The notes beneath the pieces were generated by a model. It made no database searches. It saw only the letters and a program-made list of their open reading frames with translations, and was not told the DNA's origin. DNA of 64,000 nt from Lepeophtheirus salmonis (Eukaryota; Arthropoda; Copepoda; Siphonostomatoida; Caligidae), in NCBI RefSeq assembly GCF_016086655.4, contig NC_052139.2:3162001-3226000 (forward strand), given 5' to 3'. This document shows positions 48,505-59,835 of the stretch, piece after piece (position 1 is the stretch's first letter; every line of letters starts with the position of its first letter). A program made the position numbers and the translations under genes.

Positions 48505-50202
48505 ATGTCTACATCCTCACGGAAAAGAAAGTGCTGTAGCGAACCCAGATATATTCTGCTATAGCTGTGGATGCTTCAGCCTATCACCTCAAAGACGGAA
48601 CATAACTCACTTCGTTATGAGTATGTACCTTACTTATTTTAAAGTACCACTTGGAGACAAGGGGCACCTCACATAGAATGTACGACTTGTCGTGAGACTC
48701 TGAGATCTTGGTCTCAATGAAAAAATGCTAAGCTCAAATTTGGTGTGCCGATGATTTGGAGAGAACCAACAAACCACATAGATGATTGCTACTTCTGCCT
48801 TGTAAATATTAAAGGATTCAATAAAAAGAAAAAGAGATACATGACCTACCCTAGAATCTCCTCTGCAGTACGGCCCGTTCCTCATTCGCACGAAATAACT
48901 GTACCTGTTTTTCACCAAATTAGCAGATATTTATGATAAAGCACATACTTCAGTCGATGATGATGATGAAGAAGATACAGATGCAAATTACAAACCATTG
49001 GGTTCATTGTTTGGTCAACCTTTTCTGTATAGTCAACCTGAATTGAATGACATGATTCGAGATTTGAATTTACCTAAACAATCCGCTGAGTTGTTGGCTT
49101 CCAGACTGCAAGACCGAAACATGCTTGCTCAGGGCACAAGTGTCACATTTTATCGTAACAGAGATGCAGAACTGAGGAAGTTCTTTGATTCCAACAATCA
49201 CTTTGTATAATGCAGTGACATTGAAGGGCTTCTTGTGGCTATGAGATTATCTGCGTATCATTCGAGTGAGTGGATACTCTTAATTGATAGCTCAAAAAGA
49301 AGTTTAAAACGCATTTTACTTCACAATGGTAACATATATGGATGTAACTCTATTGGACACTCAGTTCCATGAAGGAGGAGTATGGAAACAACAAAATAGT
49401 TCTTGAACGATTGAAATACCTCGATCTCCAGTGATTAATCTGTGTGGATTTAAAAATGGTGAACTTCCTTTTGGGCCAACAAGGAGGCTACACAAAATAT
49501 CCTTGTTTCCTTTGCTACGTGGACAGTAGAACTGACAAGAATCACCGGGTTAGAATGCAATGCCCATCCAGGCATACGTTGGTACCTGGAGAGAAGAATT
49601 CCATTAATGAACCATTCTTTGATCAAAAAAACATCATTCTTCAACCGTTGCACATCAAACTCGGTATTATGAAGCAGTTTGTAAAAGCTCTTGATCACAA
49701 TGGTGATTGTTTTCAATACATATGTTCAGCCTTTCCGAGTCTTACTGATTCGAAGAAAAAGGCAGGGATATCCGACGGACCCCAGATCAGAAAATTACTC
49801 AGGGACATGAATTTCATTGAGATGATGACCACTGTCGAATCTCGAGTGTGGACTGCATTTACTAATGTGGTGCAGGGTTTTCTTGGGAACAAGAAAACCG
49901 ACAATTACCAAGAGATTGTGGATGAACTTTTGCTTAGTCTACGAGAGGTCGGGTGCAAACTGAGCATCAAACTGCACTACTTACACGGTCACCTGGACAC
50001 CTTTCCAGACAACCTTGGAGATGTTAGCGACGAACAAGGTGAGAGGTTCTACCAAGACATTAAAGTCATGGAAGACAAATATCAAGGTCGTTGGGACTCC
50101 CATATGATGGCTGATTACTGCTGGAGATTGATGAGGGATCATTTAGATGCTCTACATAAGAGGGTGTCATCAAAAAGGAAGCTTACCCCAAAAATGAACT
50201 AA
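48505..50202 (+). pseudogene. Near-full-length but broken member of an uncharacterised arthropod protein family (family 1), probable transposase
   Basis: Start ATG 48505 (MSTSSRKRKCCSEPR), then a frameshift to YSCGCFSLSPQRRNITHF and YLTYFKVPLGDKG. CTTCRETLRSWSQ, stop, then KFGVPMIWREPTNHIDDCYF, C. The paired CxxC (CYSC, CTTC, CYFC) suggest an N-terminal zinc-binding region. Next an acidic run VDDDDEEDTD (about 48955-48985), then ELNDMIRDLNLPKQSAELLA, HSSEWILLIDSSKRSLK and LLHNGN. A frameshift near 49370 and TGA at 49433 precede the open 49444-50202 segment: LLGQQGGYTKYPCFLCYVDS, LQPLHIKLGIMKQFVKALDH, GCKLSIKLHYLHGHLDTFPD, NLGDVSDEQGERFYQDIKVM, YCWRLM. Premature TAA also at 49207-49209. The expected intact length is about 565 residues. 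From memory such proteins are abundant and uncharacterised in arthropods. The conserved D, H and E positions could be catalytic, but this is inference. Confidence 0.85.
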
Positions 50203-50364
50203 TATGTTTGTCTACAAACGAAAATACTCTGTTCCTGCACCTCCTAGTTTGATATAACATTCTATGTTTGTAAAAATATTGTGAAATATGCGTTACTACT
50301 TTCATGTTTTGTATTTTTTTTAGTTTTGTATGTTTAAACAAAATTAGATCGTTGTGTCTTGTTT

Positions 50365-50382
50365 GAAAATAAAATAAAACGT
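50365..50382 (+). promoter_or_regulatory. Possible polyadenylation signals of the family-1 gene
   Basis: Overlapping AATAAAATAAAA motifs about 170 bp past the stop codon, inside the transposon. Plausible 3'-end signal, but such motifs are common in this AT-rich sequence. Confidence 0.35.
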
Positions 50383-50400
50383 TTTAATCAACCTATAGTT

Positions 50401-50450
50401 CAAAAAGCTCATGTGATAACCAACAACTAGTGACACATTGAAATCAGCAG
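50401..50450 (+). repeat. Subterminal copy of the terminal-repeat module
   Basis: CAAAAAGCTCATGTGATAA (50401-) and GAAATCAGCAG (50440-50450) repeat, at the same spacing and orientation, the pair CAAAAGCTTGATGTG (50557-50571) and GGAATCAGCAG (50597-50607) of the right terminal repeat, 156 bp further in. No equivalent second copy was seen at the left end. Confidence 0.75.
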
Positions 50451-50556
50451 CCAATATGCAAATAAAATCACAAAAAACAAAAATAATGTATTATATTTCT
50501 CTCGTAAATTAAGGATTTTTGGTATATGTTGCAGTATTTTTTATCACCCCGTTACT

Positions 50557-50669
50557 CAAAAGCTTGATGTGATAAGCATAAACTAATGACAGATTTGGAA
50601 TCAGCAGATAAAATGGAGTTAGATTCACTTTAAAAACCCCATGCAAAAAAAATTGTGTTGGCCAGTGTC
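50557..50669 (-). repeat. Right terminal inverted repeat of the 2.6-kb transposon
   Basis: Reverse complement of the left repeat: CAAAAGCTTGATGTG 50557-50571, GGAATCAGCAG 50597-50607, CATGC 50640-50644, TGTTGGCCAGTGT at the outer end. Confidence 0.85.
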
Positions 50670-50675
50670 ATTATT

Positions 50676-53600
50676 TTTCGGTTTCTTTTTACGATTTTTT
50701 TTTTTTGCTTCATTCAGAAGCATTTGAACAAATATAGTGGCAGGGTAAGTGAATGGTCTTGGAAAATTTTCCTATATTTGCAAGAGTTCCTTTTATCAAT
50801 TTGCAAATTTTAAGAAAAAAGGAATGGAAGTGAGCTCGAAGTCGTACATTAAAATACTTTAGATTTAAAAATATATATTATAATAATTTAAATACTAGCA
50901 AGCCCATCACCAATCATTTGTAGCAGCATATGTATATAAAAAATACAAATGACGTTTTGTAACTATAAGTATCTATATAAATCTTTTAAATTCATTTAAT
51001 AATAAAAATAAATGTTGTTAAAAATCTAAATACAATCTACTTGCATAGTTCCATTTTTGAAATTAGAAAAGTTGAAAGAAAAAATTTGATGGAGACTAAA
51101 CAAGCTTCTATTTTTCAATTTTTAGCAAAAATGGAGATTTTTTAGAAAAATAGAAATCGGTCGTATCTCGAAATGAGATGCTCAGTAAGTCTATTTTAAT
51201 ACTTATCTTATTTTTTTAAATAATTATACTCCAACATATAGTAGAATAAGATTTAAAAGACTAAAATTACTTTGGAAAAAAAAAAACACACATCAACAAT
51301 TTAAGAGACAATACAACTCAGATCAATTTGTTTAATTTCTTAAATAAACAAATAATTTGGAAAAAAATAATTTCTTGAGCTGATGTATGACAGGGGAAAA
51401 CAAAAAAATAATCTTAATCATATCCCTCAATTTTTTTAGAATATTATAATAATTCATCTTTATCTAAACTGAAGGAAAAACTGGAGTTAGATTACATTCA
51501 AAAGGAAGTTCAGTTATTTTCTGGAAAATGAAGTTCATTCTTTTTCATAGCTAAAAACTTAGAAGGTATAATACAACTTACTTAACATATTAAAATCAGT
51601 AATTATATATTTTCATAAATAAAAATAGAAAGAATTGAAAAATTAAAATATAATTACTACATATACAATAACTATCCAGCACAACACACAAGAAGTTTCA
51701 AATCAATATTTTATCTTTTTTAAATGGTATTATCAAAGTATCAAGAAAGTAATAAGAAACTATAAAGCTCATTTCTGAAGTTTTTAAAACATTTAAAAAA
51801 ATTTACACTATCCTTTTAAACAGTATGTGGGTTATAATAAATTGTTATTAATTTTTTTTCAGGATGTCCAATCACATGATTCAGTTCTATCATATCAGTT
51901 AATTTAAAATTCAAAATTTGTAGTTTAAATTTTTAATGTTCATATAATGAAGTTATTCACCTTCTTGTAATGAATTACTTTGGTTCATGTACTAAAGAAA
52001 TCTTCTATTTTTGTAAGTCAAAATATGAAAACAATACAAATTAATATAATTTTTAAATATTCAAAGTTACATTGATATAATGGATGGATTAGCACAAGAA
52101 ATAGAGGAAGATAATATTTTGTTTATAATATAAAAGTGAAAGCTTGACACTCTGGATTCAAATAATCGTGGATTTCTAGTATGACATCCGTATCTTTTCT
52201 TAAACATAAAACAAAGAAAGTCACCAATTATTTTATATATCCCAATATTTCCGTACAACAATGCTGAAAGTTATAATTTTTCGTCGCAATATTTATTAGC
52301 ATGCTTGATTTTTAAGATATCATATATACATATGTTTTAGTAACTGGCATATTCTTTGGTCCGTTCCTCGTATTATGCAAATTAGGAAAACTCGTATCCT
52401 ATTAATCTTGAAGTCAGAAAGGTAATTCCAATTCATGACGGATCAGATTGTTGTTTTTCTTTTTCCACTCATGAAATTCCTTCCTCAAAACTCTTCCACC
52501 ACTATCAGGAAATACAATTGATGTTTCGGTAAAAAAATTGAAATTGTGAACCCCATATGACGACAATGATGTAGATACGTATCCACCTTGTGACTTGAGA
52601 AAGAAACAAGAACTCTTGACGACTTCTTGTTAATAAAATTTAATATGAACCACATACACGTAATTAATGACATTATCTGTAGTCCAAAGCAGGGCAACAG
52701 AAATAAAAATAATTTTAGGGTAATTACATGAAAAAAATTAGCTAAGAGGTTTTGTGGATAGTAATTATCGATATAGTATAGTAATTCATGGATCAATGGT
52801 CCAAAATTAATAAGAATTGCAATTAATCGAAAAATCTTTCCTTTTTTTATATAACATTATATTTATAAAACAATTTTTTTTTTTCAATGTAATATTTTCA
52901 TTTCAATTGTTTTATAGTCACTACGTAAATAATCCAAAGTTCCTGACCAAACCCCTATTTTTTTACTCTCATACTAACCCACCCACCTCCCCTTGGCACC
53001 AGTGCTATTGTTGTAGCAAATAAACTAGAGTTTGTACTAATATTAAAAAAATATGTCTTAACCAAAATGGAGAATTCTTAGAATGATGATATCACATCAA
53101 ATCCCTGCAGTGTATTTTGCTTCGCAACGATTGCGACATCAAATAAAAAGGCAATGCCCATAATTTTTCAACACAATTGATTAGAACATACAAAACACAT
53201 CACAAGGAAAACAGATTTTTATACAATAGTAATTGAATTACACTTTCTTTTTCTTTTGCACCCTGCTTTCAAATCCAATACATTTTATAATATACATTAT
53301 ATGTATACATTTTCTCATTCAATAAACCTTCCAATGCGATGTTGTGATGTATTAATGTACAGTTGTATTCCTCATGTATGTATGTATATTTGAGGTTACT
53401 CAGCCTCACGACTAATGTATGATGAGGATTATTTGTATATATATATATTATAAGTATGTATATCCCAGATTACAAATACATTTCTGAAAAAATTCCATTT
53501 ATTTTCATACTCCGTCAGAGTTCTTACTTTTATACTTCTCCAAAATAAGTTTATATAAAGTATACATATATATATCACATCTATAGATAAGGGCTATAAT

Positions 53601-54235
53601 TCACTCGTTTTTCCCGCTCCTTATAAATCTTTATGTACATATATACTACATATATATATTTCAAAAATATCTTAAGCCCTTTTTTTTCTCTCCGAGATTT
53701 ATACTCTCAATTCACATTTATAGACATAGTTGTTTATATATTTATTTATACATTTGTATTCCAGAAACCATCTAATTCATCAAATATAAAAAGAGAGACA
53801 ATTAATCTGTTTTATTTTTCTTGTTTCATATGTACTAAAGCACTTATTTTGTATATACCTATAATTGTACAAAGGCCCATAAATTTGTTTTTGTTCTTTC
53901 TGATGAAAAATAAAATAAAATTAACCTTTGTGTTTTATAATTACCCTATTTGTCTTATATCTACCTATGTTTAGATAACGAGCCAACTGAACAAATGAAC
54001 ACATTGCGTCTTGAAAGGACTACAAACATACCTACAAATACTATATCTATTGAAAGTAATGTATTTAACAAAAAATATTATAATTAAACAAGATAATACA
54101 TTATTTTCTGAGAAATATTATGTGGCATCAATTAGACCAATGCACCAAATTGTGCAAGTTAATTGGTACTGTGGAATCTGGAGTTCTTCGAGGCGGCACA
54201 AATAGTGTTAGTTCGATCTGATGACCAATTCCCAT
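50676..54235. other. Long non-coding AT-rich stretch
   Basis: About 3.6 kb with no supportable gene. The open stretches at 52485-52796 (minus) and 53633-53974 (plus) are rich in F, I, L, Y and K as expected from AT-driven sequence, and I see no domain or signal in them. Confidence 0.5.
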
Positions 54236-54840
54236 ATTGATCTTCTTTTTAAAAATTATTCTGATCTTTTTTATCATTCAATGCTCCAAAGGACAAATAT
54301 CTCTATCCTTCATTCATTCCGTCTTAGCTATTTTTTTCTCTCATTTTGTACAAATTAATTCAAGCCAAAATATGAATTTATCTTTGAGTACAGACTCCAA
54401 AACTGATCTCAATTTTTCTCTCAGTCATTTGAATTCTGATTACTTTTACAAAAGTTTTATTAGTTCTACTTTTGATTTGGGGATTTTTTTAAAGGTAAAA
54501 TAGGAGTCTGAACAATAATGGTCCCAAATTGCATAATCTTGTATATTTTAGAATTCCAAAGACTGAAAGAAAACCTGAGATCAGTTTTGAATTATGTGCT
54601 CATAGATCCGGGGGGTATTTGTACAAATGAATTGAATATAAAAATTGAATTTATGTATGAACATAGATTCCAAAACTGATCACAATTTTTCTCGCAGTCA
54701 TCTGAATTCTAAACACTTTTACTTAAGTTGTATTAATCCTACTTATAATTTTGGGATTGCTTTGAGTTTTAAATTATGTGCTCATAAATCAATTCGTTTT
54801 TATATTCAATTAAATTGTACAAATCCCCCTTCCTAATTGT
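54236..54840. repeat. Local cluster of direct and inverted repeats
   Basis: Segment A (54372-54490) and segment C (54645-54800) are direct repeats sharing CCAAAACTGATC, CAATTTTTCTC and CAGTCAT.TGAATTCT. Segment B (54541-54600) carries the same block inverted (GACTGAAAGAAAACC, GAGATCAGTTTTG). The phrase ATTATGTGCTCATA occurs in B (54591-54604) and C (54773-54786). Open frames here (54237-54503, 54645-54836) are products of the repeats, not genes. Confidence 0.75.
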
Positions 54841-55459
54841 TCTCTTGTGAATTATAAGAACGAAAAAAAACAATGACTGATAGTTAGAACGTATAATAAC
54901 AAGTTCGAGGCACACACTTCCTACTTCAAACTTCAGCTTAGTTGTCTTCTGAAAGAGGTTATTTTGAACAGTGAAAGTAGCCATAAAATAATGATATGGA
55001 CTTGTCCTAGGACTACACATATTTTATTTGGACTATACTAATAAGACTGCTGTCTTTTTAGTTTTTTAGACTGATCCAAAACAAGGCACCAACCATTCCA
55101 AAAAAATTAACATTTAATTATGTATGCATGCAAATGGTTGGTTTTACTTCCAGTGGAATGGGGAACATCTAATATTGTATTAAACATTGTGTTTATTGAG
55201 ATTAATTCAGATGTAATTTATTCTCTACAGTCTATAAAATATAGTATCATTTTCTCCAATTTCTACTTTAGATCATGCATTTATCTGGTAGTGTTTTTTC
55301 AGCTCAAAATGTATTCGGTCTAGTCCAGCCCAGGAATTGAGCCAGTTCTATTAGTCCTTGAACCTGGTTTTAAGAAAGTCGATATTTAGGACAGGCAGTA
55401 CAGAACTGATTAAAAAAAAAGTTCAAAGACGTATCAAAGACTAAACTGTATAAGATTTT
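54841..55459. other. Non-coding DNA
   Basis: No gene supported. From 55320 the sequence becomes less AT-rich, leading into the minisatellite. Confidence 0.45.
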
Positions 55460-55542
55460 AGGACTGAACTGGAACGAACCAAGACTGAACTTGAACAAAC
55501 TAAGACTGATCTGGAACACACCAAGACTGAACTGTACGGTAC
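55460..55542 (+). repeat. 21-bp minisatellite, about 3.7 units, reading as a heptad
   Basis: Units: 55460-55480, 55481-55501, 55502-55522 and a partial from 55523, each close to AAGACTGAACTGGAACRMACC. In one frame they read RTELERT, KTELEQT, KTDLEHT, KTELYGT: a seven-residue period between a TAA at 55451-55453 and a stop shortly after 55560. No longer frame contains it. Confidence 0.85.
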
Positions 55543-55669
55543 TGCAATCCTAAATAAGGACTGACACAACACTTGTCATTTTAAAAACAGATATCTCATA
55601 TTAAAGTCCTTAAAAAATGAAATATCAGCCAAAGAAAATAAAATGTCATTAGGGAAAAATGAGATAAGC

Positions 55670-56345
55670 TGTTTATCCACCCAAGAGACTAAAATCAACC
55701 ACCATCAGCTTTAAACAGAGCTTCCAATATAGCCTTACACTTGGTACAAGCTTTGATGAGGAAGTCTTTGTCATGTTGGCCACTGTCTCAAGAACAGAAG
55801 CTTGCAAGGAGTCAACATTGTTATATGCTCCTTTATTGGACTCTCTCTCCAAGATGCCCAACACATAGTAGAACAAAGGATTTAGATTAATCTCGTTTGG
55901 AGGCCACTTTCCCATTAATTTATTATCAGTTATTAGCCCTAAATGATAATTAAGCTTCTTTGAAGGTGTTCCCAGCTCATCAGACTCTTTGAAAGCCTTT
56001 GCAGCATCGTAAACAGTTGATATAGGAAGCTTTCTAAACTTAATAATCTCAAAGGCGTGAACTTTTTATATTTACTGCCTCGATAATGGAAACCAACGAG
56101 TAGTCAATAGTTTTCAGAACCTTGGCAATTTCAGTGGGAGTTTTTCCCGACCGGAAAGCTCCAAAATTGCGAATCAACGTCTCTCCATATTATCGGCTGT
56201 TGTCTCACTGTTCCTATTTAGATTTTGTTTATAACTAGTCAATACCCTTGCCTCGAAGTGTAAACCGTTTTCAACTCAATAAAATCACGAGTATGTGCAT
56301 GGCGTAAAATTTACAGGAGTGTTCAGTTATAGTCGCGCACATTTG
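55670..56345 (-). mobile_element. Mariner, 5' end intact, DDE core deleted, 3' end missing
   Basis: The 5' terminus is at 56345 (reading inward CAAATGTGCGCGACTA), with TA outside (56346-56347). Transposase ATG at 56188: MERR, stop, FAILELSGREKLPLKLPRF (first HTH), FEIIKFRKLPISTVYDAAKA and FKESDELGTPSKK (second HTH-like), then ITDNKLM directly followed by WPPNEINLNPLFYYVLGILE (C-terminal acidic block), ESNKGAYNNVDSLQASVLET, ending near 55688. The DDE/D core is absent. The junction matches that in the 32.85-kb copy. No 3' terminal repeat is seen to the left. Confidence 0.88.
56205..56345 (-). repeat. 5' terminal region shared with the 29.5-kb MITE
   Basis: Read inward from 56345, the blocks GTGCGCG, ACTGAACACTCC, GCCATGCA, GATTTTATTGAGTTGAAA, GAGGCAAGGG, TTGACTAGTTATAAA and AAAATCTAAATAG..CAGTGA follow the same order as in the MITE arms at 29524-29795, and the transposase ATG follows 17 nt later. 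Confidence 0.9.
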
Positions 56346-56347
56346 TA

Positions 56348-59300
56348 TAAAGTATGTTTCTACAAAATAAACTTTCGAAATATGGATCAAATATCCAAAA
56401 ATATTATTTATTGAAACATTTTTACGTTAGCCATAATACTAATTAGCGTTGATAGGTATATGTAACATATTATTATGTAAAAAAATTACAAAAACCATTT
56501 TTTATTATCCATTCTTTTTACGGTTGAGCTAAAAAAAAATTAAGATAAAGATACGGTAATACTTTATGTAAAATAGAATTTTTTTAAATCAAACGTGAAG
56601 ATGATTAATATATTATAAAGAGCCTTCAGAATACTTCCATTAAGAATGGGATGTTCTAATGTTAATTATGTAGAGATGAACTGAATAGGGAAGTAAATAA
56701 ATACAAAAATTCGATTTGGCCAATTGTATTAATGAACTACGTCAAAGGAATTGATAGAAGAAATGAGAGGGGGGAAATATATAAACTGCTTTCACGCACA
56801 TATAACACTTGTATTTATTTGTCGTACGAAAAATATACATTTATAGAATAAAGTAAATTGTTAATAGAAAACGGAATATCATTTTTGGGAAAGTCTATAG
56901 ATTGTTAGATTTATTTGTTAATATGTTCAACAATTTTTTGAAATAATATGATTACAAAAGACGGATAAATTAGAAACACTCCCTATTTATTTTTCTACTT
57001 CAGAATCTGAAAAGTATTTTTTTAGGTGTTATTATTATTCTGGTATACTTAAAGAAATAACATCTAGGTATAAAGTAACCACTAGTACTTATGCATATGA
57101 AAGACGTAGAGTAATACTTATTATTTTTTGGAGAGGTATCATTGTAAGTCCTTTTTTGGAATAAGGGGGGAATTGAGGATTGGCATTGAAGGGATTTCTG
57201 TCTATGTTCTTGCTAGATACGGTCATGGATTTGTGTTTTTTTCCTTTCTCTTATAATTGCTTAAAGTTAATTTAATTAAACAGGATGACAACTAAGCTAT
57301 TTGTTTCAAAATATTCTTCAAGCCGTTAAAACTACCATTAAGGCTTCATGGTGCGCAATTTGGTCCAGTATAATAGTAAAAGAAAATTTTTAACAGAATT
57401 AATTTAGTTGATAAAGTTTTTACATTATTTTATTCTCAAATAATTTCTTTTTTGTACAAATAAATTATTCTTAAATATACTTCACTTCTTTAAAAATAGA
57501 GGTTAATGTAAAATTTACAATGGTTATTTAAAACTATTATTTATGAATTTATAAATAATTTGCAAAAAGATGAGCTTGTCTACATTTTTCGAAAAACCTA
57601 CAATAGCAATTAGTACCCACAATATCCTCAGCTTTCTAAAAAAATATTTTGCATTATACAGATGTACCAGTAGTTGGATAGTATCTTGAGGCTAACTTGG
57701 AAACATTTTGGAAATTTATTTAAATTACCTTTTCACCATAGCAATGGATTTTTGTTGACTGGGATATTTTATCATTTTGTAAATCACATTCGCTTTTTTT
57801 TTAAATAAAAAAATAATAAAGTATTTCTTATATAAAAGGATGCCTATGAATTAAAATCTTACGTCCCTATCTCAAACTTATAAGTTAAAAAAAAATAATC
57901 CAAATTTTATAATATTAAAATATTTAATATGTGACAATTTATATACGTACTTCACCGAGTGTAAAAACGAATCGAATGAGGTATAACTCCGTACCGTACC
58001 ATCTCAAGTTGCCATATATTTTTCTGTTTCTTTTATTTTTACACACTGGCAGGTCATATTGTATACACCTCTAATTATGTATCTGGTAGTCACTTTTGAT
58101 CTCGAATATTTTACAATATTTCAGTTATATTATTTCAGAGAAGGTTATTAATCCATTTTTTTTTGTTTTTTTGGAACGTTTTCTAAAGGATTTATGTAGT
58201 CAAATAAAGCAAAGAAAGTAATAAAAAATATAAACAATTTCCTCACAAGATTAACGTATGTATTTTTCTTGTGAAAAAATAAACAAATAACTTTGTGTTG
58301 AGTAATGTGGGCAGGAGGTTGAATTATCCCCACATTACGAGTCTACTTAGTTAATTCTTTTGTTTATTTTTACAACAAAAAAAATGTAAATATGATTTGT
58401 TTAAATCTTACTAATTTAAAAAATATATATAAATGTTTAAATATTGAAATGTTTTTACCTGAAATAAAATGAATAATTTATTGACATCTATATGATTTAA
58501 ATATTTTTAATATTTATTAGGCAATCCTTAAATAAAAATTTGGAGCCTCCATTTATTTAAAATTTCCTTAATATTTTATATTTAAGATCTCAAATTATAT
58601 TTATAAGAAGAAAAAAAAATTTGAATCAATCATCGAAATATATGTATTGCTTGGTGTCACGTCCGTGAGACAAAAAAATGCCCCCTTTTCTAAAAAAACA
58701 AACAATAACAGTTTCAGTGATATATTTTCGAGTAAACATTGATTGAATGACCTAACAAAAGAAATATCGTATTTGTAATTGAAATAATTATGACGTTATA
58801 AGAGTTCCATTACTTATTACTTTAGAGTAAAAATTATAAAGGGTATTTATAACTTTACATAGATATATAAATTTTGGTTGTTAATTATTTTATTTATTGT
58901 GGAAAAGTAAAGAAATAAAAGGTTAAAATTTTTAATAAAAAAATATGATTGACAAATTTTAAATCACTATTTTAAGAACTTAAAGGTAACACTACTCTAC
59001 GATCCTAAAATTTTGAATTTTTACAAAAAAAAAAAAACTTGATTTGGTGTTAATATCGTCTGTAAGTACACATAACAGTTTTTTAGTAAAGTTAATAAAC
59101 TTAGTTAAATATAATTGCTATTGTTATAAATACATATATATATTTATAAGTATTCAATATTTATTTGTCAAGAAGAACGATACTACAGTGTGGTTCATGG
59201 ACATCTGAAAACTTGCTAATTCAATAATAAACTAAGTTTGATTGATTGAAATTAACGTGTATTCCAATATATTAAAACATTTAACTACAACACAAAACCA

Positions 59301-59371
59301 ACTTGAGCTATCTAGCATATCTAACACTTGAATCTGATCAAATAATTTCCATTCCTGCACTCCTTGACACT
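56348..59371. other. Long non-coding AT-rich stretch
   Basis: About 3 kb without a supported feature. A less AT-rich patch at 57130-57240 has no readable frame. Confidence 0.5.
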
Positions 59372-59835
59372 GAGCGTCTCCAAAACCACCGTCTACCTGT
59401 TCTCGCACCGAAACGTGCGAGAATAAAAAGGGCCCTGTCAAAAAAGCCAAACTGGACCCTATGAGTCAAAGAAAACAGCTAAGGTCCATCCTTTTTCAGG
59501 GTTTTTCACCAAACTGTCCGGAGAACTATCCAAAAAGCTATATAAAGGTGGAAAGGCTACTTTGGACACCAGCAATGAAAGAAAACTATGTCGTCCATTG
59601 CAAAACTATTTTGAAAGAGTCCTTTGTGCTCTTTTTAACACTTTTTTGACACTTTAGTCCCCCCCCCCTATAGCCCTGATGCCAACCCACTTGGATAAAC
59701 CTATTGGGTGTATGTAGAGGGGAAGACCTGTGGTGTAAATCATCTAAACACTGACTCCATCAAACTCACTGCCAGCTGCCAGTCAGCGCTGGGACAGATA
59801 ATTACATCTACAACGGCAAATGTCTGACTAAGAGA
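59372..59835 (+). mobile_element. Mariner with DDE core deleted
   Basis: N-terminal part in one frame: LSVSKTTVYLF-like HTH (about 59371-59405), KKPNWTL and KGPCQKSQTGPYESKKTAK. The open frame 59461-59649 (MSQRKQLRSILFQ...) continues with MKENYVVHCKTIL (about 59572-59610), close to the segment just before the first catalytic aspartate in mariners. It then jumps to PPPYSPDANPLG (the tyrosine-aspartate pair after PL is lost), TYWVYVEGKTCGVNHLNTDS (about 59655-59760) and a decayed tail. SDEK and QQD blocks are absent. Confidence 0.65.

Larger units (their letters stand above)
48049..50669 (+). mobile_element. 2.6-kb DNA transposon carrying the uncharacterised gene (family 1)
   Basis: Long terminal inverted repeats bracket a single gene. 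Both ends read inward (R)ACACTGGYCAACA, followed by the same blocks in the same order: GCATG, CTGCTGATTCC, CACATCAAG.TTTTG. From the left end these start at offsets 34, 71 and 107; from the right end at 25, 62 and 98, a constant 9-nt shift, so the repeats are collinear over about 120 bp. ATTAAT (48043-48048) and ATTATT (50670-50675) flank the ends and may be a 6-bp target duplication with one change, weak evidence in AT-rich DNA. The only gene inside is the family-1 copy (48505-50202), presumably the transposase. Superfamily not assigned. Ends starting CACTG recall the CMC (CACTA/Chapaev) group, but no diagnostic match was seen. Confidence 0.75.

Noticed and set aside
54237..54503. Frame starting with a signal-peptide-like hydrophobic run (MIFFLKIILIFFII)
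   Set aside because: Hydrophobicity follows from T-rich DNA, and the rest of the frame lies in the local repeat cluster and recurs at 54645-54836.
55673..55915. 80-codon reverse frame as a stand-alone small protein
   Set aside because: It is the C-terminal block of the deleted mariner whose start and 5' terminal repeat lie at 56188 and 56345.
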